Positions 31,421 to 39,608 of a DNA stretch of 51,051 nt are shown here, piece after piece. The first letter of the stretch is position 1. Every line of letters starts with the position of its first letter. Source of the DNA: DATAES01 sp036493595. GTDB lineage: Bacteria > Actinomycetota > Acidimicrobiia > Acidimicrobiales > JACDCH01. Made by a program: the position numbers and the translations under genes. The DNA lies in the NCBI GenBank assembly GCA_036493595.1, contig DASXPN010000120.1:1-51051 (forward strand). The letters run 5' to 3'. The notes below the pieces were generated by a model. It did not search any database, was not told the origin of the DNA, and saw nothing but the letters and a program-made list of their open reading frames with translations.

Positions 31421-33253
31421 ATGAGCGTCGAGGCGACTGCACTCTCACGCTCGAAGCTGGAGCAGAAGGACCGCAGCGAACTCGCTGCCATCGTCGAGGC
31501 GATGGGGGGCAAGGCCGGTTCGCGAGCAAAGAAGGCCGACTTGGTCGACCTCGTGTTGCAACTGGCCGGCGCGTCCGAGCGATCCGGCAACGGGGAGCAC
31601 AGCGATGGCGCCGGGGACTCCGACGCGCCCGCGAGTGGCATCGCGGCGCCGGAGCGTTCCGCGCGTTCTGCGCCGGAGCGCGACGCCGGACCGCCAGCAC
31701 CCGCCGCCGAGCCGCCCGCGGAATGGGAGCTGGCGGTCGGACCCGAGGCGGCTGACGAGACGGAGTCGACGTCGACGTCGACCTCGACGTCGACGGATCA
31801 CGGCGGCGGCGACAGGGCGAGTGGCGGCGAGCGGCCGAGTGGCGGCGGCGACCGGGGTCGGGACCGCCAGCAGGGCCAGGGTGGCGGCCAGCAGGGTGGT
31901 CAGCAGGGTCAGGGTGGACGTTCGCAGAACCAGGGCCAGGGCGGCGGCCAAGGTCAGCGTGACGACGGCGAGCCCGGCAACCGCAGGCGGCGGCGCCGCG
32001 GTCGTGACCGAGATCGCGACCGTCAGGGTCAGGGTCAGGGTCAAGGTCAGGGTCAAGGTGGTCAACAAGGTGGCGAGAAGCCCGAAGAGCCGTTCACGGG
32101 TGAACCCGTCGAGGTGCATGGCTATCTCGACCTGCGCGACGAGGGCTACGGCTTCCTTCGCCTGAAGGGCTTCCTTCCGTCGAAGGACGACGTGTACGTG
32201 TCGGTGAAGCAGGCTCGCCAGTTCGGTTTGCGCAAGGGCGACTACTTGAAGGGTGCGAGCCGTCCGGCGTCGCGCAACGAGAAGAACCCCGCGCTGCTGC
32301 GCATCGACTCGGTCAACGACATGGATCCCGAGCAGGCGCGCAACCGGCGCAAGTTCGAGGACCTCACACCGCTGTTCCCCGACGAGATGCTCAAGCTGGA
32401 GTTGGTCGACGACCCGTCGAACATGACGAACCGGATCGTCGATCTGATCTCACCCATCGGCAAGGGTCAGCGCGGCCTGATCGTGTCGCCGCCCAAGGCC
32501 GGCAAGACGACGATCATGAAGAACATCGCTCGCGCCGTCGAGGTGAACAACCCCGAGGTGCAGCTGATCGTGCTGCTGGTGGACGAGCGCCCCGAAGAGG
32601 TCACCGACATGAAGCGGTGGCTGACGCGAGGCGAGGTCGCGGCGTCGACGTTCGATCGTCCGTCCGACGAGCACACGATCGTCGCAGAGCTCACCATCGA
32701 GCGTGCCAAGCGCATGGTGGAGATGGGACAGGACGTCGTCATCATCCTCGACGGCATCACCCGTCTCGCCCGTGCCTACAACCTGGCCGCGCCGGCGAGC
32801 GGTCGCATCATGTCCGGTGGTATCGATGCCGGCGCGCTGTATCCGCCGAAGAAGTTCTTCGGTGCCGCCCGCAACATCGAAGAGGGCGGCTCGCTCACCA
32901 TCCTCGCCACCGCTCTGGTGGAGACGGGGAGCCGCATGGACGAGCACATCTTCGAGGAGTTCAAGGGCACCGGCAACATGGAACTGCGCCTCGACCGCAA
33001 ACTCGCCGAGCGGCGCATCTATCCGGCCATCGACGTCGACGCGTCCTCCACGCGGCACGAGGAGCTTCTGTTCGCTCGCAACCAGCTCAACATGGTGTGG
33101 AAGCTGCGCCGAGTGCTTTCGGGCCTGTCGAACGGTGAAGGGGGCGGCAGCGGCGGTGCTGGTCTCGAGCTGCTGATCGACCGAATGAAGACGTTCAAGT
33201 CCAACGATGAGTTCCTCGCCGAAGTGGCGAAGGCCCCATCCATCTCTGGTTGA
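31421..33253 (+). CDS. rho: Transcription termination factor Rho
   Basis: This 610-residue helicase is larger than E. coli Rho (419) because of an insert. Residues about 1-45 form the Rho_N helical domain (LEQKDRSELAAIVEAMGGKAGS...), about 50-225 is a low-complexity insert rich in Gly, Gln, Arg, Ser/Thr, then the RNA-binding domain (VHGYLDLRDEGYGFLRLKG), and the ATPase with SPPKAGKTTI, VDERPEEVTDM and the R-loop KGTGNMELRLDRKLAERRIYPAID. Such inserts are known in actinobacterial Rho and strengthen RNA binding. The ATG at 31421 has GAGGTG 4 nt upstream. Confidence 0.97.
   Translation: MSVEATALSRSKLEQKDRSELAAIVEAMGGKAGSRAKKADLVDLVLQLAGASERSGNGEHSDGAGDSDAPASGIAAPERSARSAPERDAGPPAPAAEPPAEWELAVGPEAADETESTSTSTSTSTDHGGGDRASGGERPSGGGDRGRDRQQGQGGGQQGGQQGQGGRSQNQGQGGGQGQRDDGEPGNRRRRRRGRDRDRDRQGQGQGQGQGQGGQQGGEKPEEPFTGEPVEVHGYLDLRDEGYGFLRLKGFLPSKDDVYVSVKQARQFGLRKGDYLKGASRPASRNEKNPALLRIDSVNDMDPEQARNRRKFEDLTPLFPDEMLKLELVDDPSNMTNRIVDLISPIGKGQRGLIVSPPKAGKTTIMKNIARAVEVNNPEVQLIVLLVDERPEEVTDMKRWLTRGEVAASTFDRPSDEHTIVAELTIERAKRMVEMGQDVVIILDGITRLARAYNLAAPASGRIMSGGIDAGALYPPKKFFGAARNIEEGGSLTILATALVETGSRMDEHIFEEFKGTGNMELRLDRKLAERRIYPAIDVDASSTRHEELLFARNQLNMVWKLRRVLSGLSNGEGGGSGGAGLELLIDRMKTFKSNDEFLAEVAKAPSISG
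32022..32070 (+). repeat. GGTCAG/GGTCAA hexamer tandem repeat inside rho
   Basis: About seven tandem hexamers encode the GQGQGQGQ part of the Rho insert. A second low-complexity tract at 31765-31796 (TCGACG/TCGACC units) encodes alternating Ser-Thr. Both are prone to slippage by whole codon pairs. Confidence 0.8.
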
Positions 33254-33291
33254 GTCGTCTCGAGACCCAACCCGGTAACCTAGGACGCTCT

Positions 33292-33504
33292 ATGAAGGCT
33301 GACATCCATCCGAACTATGTAGTGACGCAGGTGCGTTGCTCGTGCGGCAACACCTTCACGACGCGCTCGACGAAGGGCGACCTTCACGTCGAGCTGTGCA
33401 GCGAGTGCCATCCCTTCTACACGGGCAAGCAGAAGCTGGTGGACTCCGGCGGCCGTATCGACCGCTTCGAGCGCCGGTACGGGCGCCGCAAGAAGTCGTC
33501 GTAG
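33292..33504 (+). CDS. rpmE: 50S ribosomal protein L31, zinc-binding type
   Basis: This 70-residue ribosomal protein starts MKADIHPNYV and has zinc ligands C16, C18, C36 and C39 (CSCGNTF, CSECHPFYTGKQ), so it is the zinc-containing C+ form, which may be exchanged for a zinc-free paralogue under zinc starvation. It follows rho by 38 bp as in mycobacteria. TAACCT and TAGGAC boxes lie 10 and 5 nt upstream, and there is no Shine-Dalgarno. Confidence 0.97.
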   Translation: MKADIHPNYVVTQVRCSCGNTFTTRSTKGDLHVELCSECHPFYTGKQKLVDSGGRIDRFERRYGRRKKSS

Positions 33505-34469
33505 CTTCGTCTTCGCTCGATCCTGACCGCGCGGGCGCGCTCTTCGACGTTCGTCTGGGCGCGCTCGTCGCCCGCCACTTCGGTGTCGAGGGCACCTCGG
33601 CCGCAACCTTTCCGGGGGGTGCGGCGCGCACCAGCGGCTCGACCGCATGGGTGTTCGTCGACGACGACAGGATCCGTTCGCTCGGCCACGTCATGGCGTG
33701 GGCGCGCCGGCAATCGATCACAGACCTGCATCTCATCGTCGAGCGAGACGCCGGCGCGCTGGCGGCGCGAGCCGACCAGTTCACGGATCCACCCACGGTC
33801 TTGTGGCTGCGCGGCACCGAGTTGCATCCGGCATCGCCGGAACCGCCCTCGCTCCCTGATCAACCGACCAGCTCGCCCGAGCTGAGTGAGTTGCTCGTCG
33901 ACTCGGGACTCGACGTCGTCGTCGAGCACGGTTACCTCGCCGGCGAGCGCCGCGGCCTCGAAGTGGCGCGTATCACGGATGGCCGGCTCGAGGTCGGCGT
34001 AGGAGAAGCCGACCGTGAGCTCACCGCGATGGTGCACGCGGGGCTGTCACCCGAGGACGCGTTGCGACGGGTGATCGCCATCGTGGACGACAAGCGCCGT
34101 CCCGGGGAGCCTCGCCATCCGCTGAACCAGCTGGTGCCCGAGCGATGGCTGCGCTGGTCGATCCGCAATGACCCTTCGCTCGTCGGTCTCGACCGCATCG
34201 AGGCGGCGCCCCCCGCTCGTGCGCGGCGGGGGATGCGCGAGCGCGACATCGCCGTCGCCAGAGGCGATGGAGCCGTTGTTGTGTTTTCCGTCGGCATCGA
34301 TCTCGACCTCGTTCCGGCTGCGGCCGAGGCCCGAGCGGCGCTCGACCCGCGGGCGCGCCTGGTGCTCGTCGTGCCCGAGCGTGACGACCATCCGGTGACG
34401 CACGCGCTGGCCGCGAGGCTGCGCGATCCCGCGGACATCGTTACGGTCGCCGGCGACTGGCGCAGCTGA
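33501..34469 (+). CDS. Hypothetical protein between rpmE and prfA
   Basis: About 320 residues in good codon use (LDPDRAGALFDVRLGALVARHFG...) with no recognised domain. The second half (ELSELLVDSGLDVVVEHGYLAGERRGLEVARITDG..., RRGMRERDIAVARGDGAVVVFSVGIDLDL) resembles a predicted nuclease-like alpha-beta fold, but I cannot name it. No ATG, GTG or TTG occurs in frame between the rpmE stop and residue 49, so either translation begins inside rpmE (GTG at 33342), at a non-standard codon near 33501, or at GTG 33648. The left boundary given is where coding signal clears rpmE. It ends 27 bp before prfA. Confidence 0.6.
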   Translation, partial: VASSSLDPDRAGALFDVRLGALVARHFGVEGTSAATFPGGAARTSGSTAWVFVDDDRIRSLGHVMAWARRQSITDLHLIVERDAGALAARADQFTDPPTVLWLRGTELHPASPEPPSLPDQPTSSPELSELLVDSGLDVVVEHGYLAGERRGLEVARITDGRLEVGVGEADRELTAMVHAGLSPEDALRRVIAIVDDKRRPGEPRHPLNQLVPERWLRWSIRNDPSLVGLDRIEAAPPARARRGMRERDIAVARGDGAVVVFSVGIDLDLVPAAAEARAALDPRARLVLVVPERDDHPVTHALAARLRDPADIVTVAGDWRS

Positions 34470-34483
34470 GGCCGCCGGGCTCG

Positions 34484-34489
34484 TAGCCT
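34484..34489 (+). promoter_or_regulatory. Putative -10 box, leaderless start of prfA
   Basis: TAGCCT lies 7 nt before the ATG at 34497. Confidence 0.35.
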
Positions 34490-34496
34490 TTCGGTC

Positions 34497-35564
34497 ATGT
34501 TGGAGCGCCTCGCCGGTCTCGAGACCGAGTTCGCCGATGTCGAGGCCCGGCTCGCCGACCCTGACGTCTTCTCCGATCAGTCGCGCTACGCCGAGCTCGC
34601 GAAGCGCCACAAGGAGCTCGACGCGATCGTGTCGAGGGCCCGTGCGTTGCGAGCACGCACCGACGATCTCGAAGCGGCGAAGCAGATGCTGTGGGAATCC
34701 ACCGGCGACGACCGCGACTTCGCACGCGCAGAAGTCGAGGCCGCGACGGCGGAGATCGACCGGCTCGATGACGAGCTGCGCATGCTCCTGTTGCCGAAGG
34801 ATCCCAACGACGACCGCAATGTCATCGTGGAGATCCGCGGCGCGGAAGGCGGTGAGGAGGCGAACTTGTTCGCCCGTGACCTCTTCCAGATGTACGAGGC
34901 GTTCGCGCAGCGAAGGGGATGGAAGCTCGAAGTACTCGGATCCGATGTGTCGGCGATGGGTGGCTACAACGAGATCACGTTTCTGGTCTCGGGAGACGGC
35001 GTGTGGACGCGTATGAAGCACGAGGCCGGTCCACATCGGGTCCAACGCGTGCCCGTGACCGAGTCACAAGGACGCATTCACACGTCGTCGGCCACGATCA
35101 CCGTGCTCCCAGAAGCGGAAGAGGTGGATCTCGCCATCGACGAGCGCGACCTGCAGGTCGACGTGTACCGATCGTCAGGGCCGGGCGGGCAATCCGTCAA
35201 CACGACCGACTCCGCGGTCCGGGTGACGCACAAGCCAACCGGGCTCGTCGTCGCGATGCAGGACGAGAAGAGCCAGATCCAGAACCGCGCCAAGGCGATG
35301 CAAGTGCTTCGTTCCCGCTTGCTCAAGCTCGAGCAAGAGCGCCAAGAGGCAGAAGCGTCTGAGGCGCGGCGCGGTCAGATAGGCGGCGGTGGCCGCAGCG
35401 AGAAGATCCGCACCTACAACTTCAAGGAGAATCGGGTCACCGACCACCGCATCAACCTCACCATCTACAAACTCGAGCGGGTGCTCGCCGGTGAGCTCGA
35501 CGACATCTCCGACGCGCTCGTGCACGACGAGCAGGCACGCCGGCTCTCCGACTCGATTGCCTGA
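34497..35564 (+). CDS. prfA: Peptide chain release factor 1
   Basis: This 355-residue factor releases peptides at UAA and UAG. The codon-recognition PxT motif is PVT (RVPVTESQGRIHTSSAT), which separates it from RF2 (SPF), and the GGQ motif lies in SSGPGGQSVNTTDSAVRVTH. The N-terminal coiled coil (LETEFADVEARLADPDVF) and C-terminal FKENRVTDHRINLTIYKLERVLAGELDD complete it. Its 3' end overlaps the TTG start of prmC by 8 bp, so the release factor and its modifying methyltransferase are coupled. Confidence 0.97.
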   Translation: MLERLAGLETEFADVEARLADPDVFSDQSRYAELAKRHKELDAIVSRARALRARTDDLEAAKQMLWESTGDDRDFARAEVEAATAEIDRLDDELRMLLLPKDPNDDRNVIVEIRGAEGGEEANLFARDLFQMYEAFAQRRGWKLEVLGSDVSAMGGYNEITFLVSGDGVWTRMKHEAGPHRVQRVPVTESQGRIHTSSATITVLPEAEEVDLAIDERDLQVDVYRSSGPGGQSVNTTDSAVRVTHKPTGLVVAMQDEKSQIQNRAKAMQVLRSRLLKLEQERQEAEASEARRGQIGGGGRSEKIRTYNFKENRVTDHRINLTIYKLERVLAGELDDISDALVHDEQARRLSDSIA

Positions 35565-36399
35565 CCGGCCGACCTGGCGGGCGCTGCTCGACGATGCGAC
35601 GGCGCGAATCGGCGATCGATCCGAGGCGCGCCGCATCGTCGAAGAGGCGTGTGGTTACGAAGGGGCCGACCTCGTACTGGTGATGGATGCGCACGCAACG
35701 GCGCTCGCGCACGATCGTCACCAACGCATGGTCGAACGGCGGCTCACGGGGGAACCGCTGCAATACGTCCTCGGACGTTGGGGCTTTCGCGCCCTCGACG
35801 TGCACGTGGATCGGCGTGTCCTGATCCCGCGACCGGAGACGGAGATCGTCGTGGAACACGCACTGCGCGTCGCGGACGACCTCGGCGCTCGTGTCGCCGT
35901 CGACCTCGGCACTGGTTCAGGCGTGATCGCCATGTCGCTCGCGTGTGAGCGACCCGGCCTGTCGGTCTGGGCAACGGACGTCTCGCCGGGCGCTCTTGCC
36001 GTCGCGACCGCAAACCTGGCTGGCCTCGGAATGGCGGCGTCGCGCGTTCGCATGGTCGAGGGCGACTGGTTCGCAGCCTTGCCGCCCGACCTGCGAGGGA
36101 CGATCGACATCATCGTGACGAACCCGCCCTACGTTGCCGCGTCCGATGTCCTGCCCGCCGAGGTCGCGGACTGGGAACCGAGCGCAGCCCTCCTCGCGGG
36201 GCCGACCGGTCTCGAGTCGATCGAGCGCATCATCGCCGAGGCACCGGCGTGGATGGCACGGCCGGGTGCGCTCGTCGTCGAGATCGGCGAGACGCAAGCC
36301 GACGAGGCGTCGGCCCTCGCGACCTCAGCCGGGTTCGACGAGGTCGAGGTGCATCCCGATCTCGCGGGCAAGGCACGCGCGCTGGTGGCGCGCTACTGA
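35557..36399 (+). CDS. prmC: Release-factor glutamine N5-methyltransferase
   Basis: This 280-residue enzyme methylates the glutamine of the GGQ motif of release factors using S-adenosylmethionine. The SAM-binding VDLGTGSGVIAMSLA and the catalytic NPPYVA are present, with the N-terminal helical bundle (ARRIVEEACG, RRLTGEPLQYVLGRWGF) and RVLIPRPETE. The TTG at 35557, within the prfA stop, gives a normal-length protein; no other start fits. It converges with a zinc-ribbon gene, overlapping by 7 bp. Confidence 0.95.
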   Translation: MPDRPTWRALLDDATARIGDRSEARRIVEEACGYEGADLVLVMDAHATALAHDRHQRMVERRLTGEPLQYVLGRWGFRALDVHVDRRVLIPRPETEIVVEHALRVADDLGARVAVDLGTGSGVIAMSLACERPGLSVWATDVSPGALAVATANLAGLGMAASRVRMVEGDWFAALPPDLRGTIDIIVTNPPYVAASDVLPAEVADWEPSAALLAGPTGLESIERIIAEAPAWMARPGALVVEIGETQADEASALATSAGFDEVEVHPDLAGKARALVARY

Positions 36400-36809
36400 C
36401 CGAGGAACCGACGAAGGCGGCCGCCGGCAGGCTCGTCTTCTGAGGCCGCGTCCGGCTCAACCGCTGACGCGACGGGTGCGACCGCCGCGGCCGCCGGCAC
36501 TTGCGACGGGGCTGCGTCCGGCGGAGCCGTCGACAACGCTTGGCCGGGAACGGCCGTCTGCGTGAACACGGGCGGCAATTCCGAAGGCCGCCGGGTCCGC
36601 GTGGTGCCGTTGGACTTGCCGTCCATGTAGTCCCGCCACGCCTCGATCTCGGTCTCGACGATGGTTTTGAAGGAGTCGCCGTGAACGGCGGTGGCTTTCT
36701 TGCGTTCGGCGGCGCCGGGCAAGATCCCGCCGCAGATCCGGCACCTGTCGACGGATAGATGGGAATTCTTCGCGCCGCAGATCGTGCAGCGCAGTTTGGT
36801 GTGACGCAT
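36393..36809 (-). CDS. Zinc-ribbon protein with Pro/Ala-rich tail
   Basis: This 138-residue protein starts MRHTKLRCTICGAKNSHLSVDRCRICGG: two CxxC knuckles (C8, C11 and C24, C27, approximately) that should bind one zinc. A short helical part follows (VHGDSFKTIVETEIEAWRDYMDG), then a disordered tail rich in Pro, Ala and Val, ending RRFLGQ. The ATG at 36809 places the knuckles at the N-terminus; 36836 is an alternative. I know no function. It reads against the prmC-sua5 genes and interrupts them. Confidence 0.7.
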   Translation of the reverse strand: MRHTKLRCTICGAKNSHLSVDRCRICGGILPGAAERKKATAVHGDSFKTIVETEIEAWRDYMDGKSNGTTRTRRPSELPPVFTQTAVPGQALSTAPPDAAPSQVPAAAAVAPVASAVEPDAASEDEPAGGRLRRFLGQ

Positions 36810-36901
36810 GAAGTGGCTTCCTGGAGGTGGCGGCACTCCATCGGCAGATGCGGCGCCGCATTGAGCGCGACGGGCGATTGCGGCGGTGCCAACCTTGTCG
36901 A

Positions 36902-37495
36902 GTGCCGCAGTTCGTGTCCCTCGACAGCCCCTCCGCGATCGAGACGGCCGAGCGCGCGTTGCAAGCGGGCAAGGTCATCGTCCTGCCGACCGACACGGTG
37001 TACGGGCTCGCCGCGCTCCCCGGCATCGAGGCCGCGGTCGATCGGCTCTACCTGCTCAAAGGCCGTCCCGAGGCCGTGCCCATCGCGGTGCTGGTCGGTT
37101 CGCCGGAACAGGTCGAGTCGATTGCCGGACCGCTGCTACCGGAGGCGACCCGGTTGATGGCGGCCCTGTGGCCCGGGCCCTTGACCGTGGTGGTCCCTCG
37201 ACGGGACGGGCTCGGCACGATCGGCGTGCGTTGTCCTGATCACGACTTCGTGCGTTCGCTGGCGAACCGGGTCGGGCCGATCGCCGTCACCTCTGCCAAC
37301 CGGCACGGCGAGCCGACCCCGGCCACTGCGATGGATGCGGCGACGTCGCTCGACGGCGAGGTTGAGTTGGTGGTCGTCGGTGGACCGTGCGGGGGGATGG
37401 CATCGACGGTGGTCGACGGGACCGATGCGGACCTCCCGATCCTTCGCCAAGGTCCATTGCGCCGAGAGCACATCGTGGCTGTCGCGCTACGGTGA
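36902..37495 (+). CDS. tsaC: L-threonylcarbamoyladenylate synthase (TsaC/Sua5)
   Basis: This 197-residue YrdC-fold enzyme makes threonylcarbamoyl-AMP from threonine, bicarbonate and ATP for t6A modification of tRNAs. IVLPTDTVYGLAALPG, KGRPEAVPIAVLV, WPGPLTVVV, GVRCPDH and PIAVTSANRHGEPTP are the family motifs. It lacks the extra Sua5 domain, so TsaC is the right name. GTG at 36902 (MPQFVSLDS) is preferred; GTG 36914 is possible. It follows prmC in mycobacteria as well. Confidence 0.93.
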   Translation: MPQFVSLDSPSAIETAERALQAGKVIVLPTDTVYGLAALPGIEAAVDRLYLLKGRPEAVPIAVLVGSPEQVESIAGPLLPEATRLMAALWPGPLTVVVPRRDGLGTIGVRCPDHDFVRSLANRVGPIAVTSANRHGEPTPATAMDAATSLDGEVELVVVGGPCGGMASTVVDGTDADLPILRQGPLRREHIVAVALR

Positions 37496-37523
37496 CTTCA
37501 CATCTCGAGGGGGGAAAGCGACG

Positions 37524-37949
37524 ATGCCGTTCCGGAAGAAGATCGACGACGGAGCTGAACGGCTGGCCAAGGTCGACCTGTTCGAAGGCTTCAGCCCCGC
37601 CGAACTGCAACGGGTTGCCGAACTGGTCGAAGAGGTCGACGCGGAGTCAGGTGCCGTGCTGACCGAACAGGGCAAACCGGGCCAGGAGTGCTACATCGTC
37701 GTCGAGGGCGAGGCGGCGTTCGAGGTCGGCGGCGAGCGCAAGGGCACGATCAGCAAGGGCGAGCCCATCGGCGAGATGGCGCTCATCGACAACCGTCCGC
37801 GATCGGGCACCGTGCGGGCGTTGACGCCGATGAAGCTGCTCGCCCTCGACGCGAAGCGGTTCCGCACGCTCATCGACGAGATGCCGAAGGCGAACCGGGC
37901 GATCATGGCGAAGCTGAGCGAGCGCCTCCGCAACCTCGACTCCGCCTGA
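37524..37949 (+). CDS. Cyclic nucleotide-binding domain protein
   Basis: This 141-residue protein is a lone cNMP-binding domain: LFEGFSPAELQRVAELVEEV, GKPGQECYIVVEGEAAFEVGG, the phosphate-binding cassette KGEPIGEMALIDNRPRSGTVRALTPMKLLALD, and a closing helix. The GE...RS residues of the cassette suggest cAMP or cGMP binding. There is no DNA-binding domain, so it is not CRP; it could be a sensor that binds a partner. GGGGGGA lies about 7 nt before the ATG at 37524. Confidence 0.9.
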   Translation: MPFRKKIDDGAERLAKVDLFEGFSPAELQRVAELVEEVDAESGAVLTEQGKPGQECYIVVEGEAAFEVGGERKGTISKGEPIGEMALIDNRPRSGTVRALTPMKLLALDAKRFRTLIDEMPKANRAIMAKLSERLRNLDSA

Positions 37950-38001
37950 TCCCGCCGATCCGCCCCGTTCCCCTCGTTCCGCGCCAACGCTTGGGCGTCG
38001 T

Positions 38002-38018
38002 GTCATCGACTCGATGAC
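38002..38018. terminator. Hairpin between convergent genes
   Basis: GTCATCG-ACT-CGATGAC is a perfect 7-bp stem with a 3-nt loop between the cNMP gene and the convergent thiolase-like gene. No T-tract follows. Confidence 0.4.
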
Positions 38019-38039
38019 CCATTGCCCATGCGTTCGCCG

Positions 38040-39545
38040 TCAGAAGGCCAGGCTGCCGTCCGGGGACAGGTGCGCGTCCCGGTCGGCGAACTCCTCGACC
38101 GTCATTGCCTTGAGGATGTCCTGATCCTGCGTCGTACCCCACGCGCGGCGACCGTCCGGCAGCAACACCGCGGCGAACCCATTCTCGGGCTCGCCGTCGC
38201 GGTTGTGCATGACGGTCCACGACTCGACGCTGACCGGACCGTCGTGCTCCGCCGCAACGTCTCGTGGTGACGTCGCCGCATCGGCTTCCGCTTGTGCGTC
38301 GGCCCACTTGAATCCGTCGGCAGGTGGCTCCGTCGAGTAGATGCCGATCGCGTGCTTGGTGATGAAGCCGCCGTTGGCCGTGCACATGCCGTACTCGCCG
38401 GGGCGCGCCCGTAGCCGGTCGACCATCGTCGCGATGGCATGGGTCACGTAGTTGTTCCAGGGGCCGCCCGCGAACGACAGCCCGCCGGTGACCGTCAGCG
38501 GGCGGGACGGATCGTCGATCGCGAGGCCGAGCTCCTGCGCGGCGATCTGCACGGCAGACGGGAAGCACGAGTAGAGGTCGACGTGGGCGATGTCGTCGAT
38601 GCCGAGTCCCGCGAGCTCGAGGGCTTGACGGCCCGCGGCCCGGATCGCCGGCGACGAGTGCAGGTCGCGCCGGGTGGAGACCGCGGACGTGTCGTGCGCG
38701 TCGGTGCCGCTGTGGGGGAACACCCAGCGATCGCGCGGGACGCCGAGTCGTTCCGCAGCCTCGACCGAGCACATCAGCAGTGCCGCGCCCTGTTCGACCG
38801 CGTTGTTCGAGTTCATCAGCTTCGGATACGGGAACCCGATCCAGCGGTTGTCCGGTCCCGCAGTGCGGATCTCCTCGGCGGTGTACGCACGCTGGATCCA
38901 CGCGTTGGGATTCGTCGCCGCGACCTCACTGAAGCGTGCCCATAGCTCGGAGATGCGAACGAGGTGATCGTCGATCGATCGCCCCGCCGCGATGCGCAGC
39001 GCCTGTTCGAACATCGGGTACACCTGCACGGGCATCGCGATGCCGCGACTGACCTCCGCGGGATGGATCATCTCGAAGTTGCCGCCGAACACCTCGGCCT
39101 CGGGGACGTCGTCGGCCTGCACCGTCCAGTCGGGCTTCGCGTCGGTGGCGCGGAACGACATGCGCGTACGCCACGCTTCTGCGCCGCCGATGAGCGCGAC
39201 GTCGATGTCGCCGTCGACGATGGCGCGAGCCGTGTCATTGACCAGCGACTGGGGCATGTTGCCGCCGGGCTGCGTCAGGCTCGTGGACCGGACCGGAGCG
39301 CCGAGCCGCTCGGCGACCAGTGCGCCAGGATCGCGATAGCGCCATGAGAACAGCGAGACGATGCGTATGGCGTCGATCGCGCCGAGGACACCGTCGGTGC
39401 CGGCGTCGTCCGCCGCCTCGCGCGCGGCGGCCACGATGAGGTCCACCGGCTCGAGCACTTCCGCACCCTGATCGGTTCGTTGGCTGCGTTGACCGGTGCC
39501 GATGATCACGGGCGTGCGCGGGTCGAGAGCAGATTGCGGGGCCAC
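38040..39545 (-). CDS. Thiolase-like protein type 1 (TLP1) with extra C-terminal domain
   Basis: This 501-residue protein has the thiolase fold (PVIIGTGQRS, VALIGGAEAWRTR, VDLYSCFPSAVQIAAQELGL, GMCTANGGFITKHAIGIYS) plus a C-terminal OB-like domain (SVESWTVMHNRDGEPENGFAAVLLPDGRRAWG). This matches mycobacterial TLP1, in which the nucleophilic cysteine is missing; here the position reads GGNMPQSLVND, with no cysteine. It probably binds CoA esters without thiolysis, or does another reaction. The GTG at 39545 leads into SALDPRTPVIIG. It is divergent from the LMW phosphatase gene, with 63 bp between starts. Confidence 0.87.
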   Translation of the reverse strand: MAPQSALDPRTPVIIGTGQRSQRTDQGAEVLEPVDLIVAAAREAADDAGTDGVLGAIDAIRIVSLFSWRYRDPGALVAERLGAPVRSTSLTQPGGNMPQSLVNDTARAIVDGDIDVALIGGAEAWRTRMSFRATDAKPDWTVQADDVPEAEVFGGNFEMIHPAEVSRGIAMPVQVYPMFEQALRIAAGRSIDDHLVRISELWARFSEVAATNPNAWIQRAYTAEEIRTAGPDNRWIGFPYPKLMNSNNAVEQGAALLMCSVEAAERLGVPRDRWVFPHSGTDAHDTSAVSTRRDLHSSPAIRAAGRQALELAGLGIDDIAHVDLYSCFPSAVQIAAQELGLAIDDPSRPLTVTGGLSFAGGPWNNYVTHAIATMVDRLRARPGEYGMCTANGGFITKHAIGIYSTEPPADGFKWADAQAEADAATSPRDVAAEHDGPVSVESWTVMHNRDGEPENGFAAVLLPDGRRAWGTTQDQDILKAMTVEEFADRDAHLSPDGSLAF

Positions 39546-39577
39546 GAAGCAACGGTAGGCGGGACCCGATCGCTGCC

Positions 39578-39583
39578 TACAAT
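39578..39583 (+). promoter_or_regulatory. Putative -10 box of the LMW phosphatase gene
   Basis: TACAAT, close to the consensus, lies 25 nt before the GTG at 39609 in the divergent spacer. Confidence 0.35.
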
Positions 39584-39608
39584 CGCCGCCATCGACCGTT
39601 CCTTCCAC

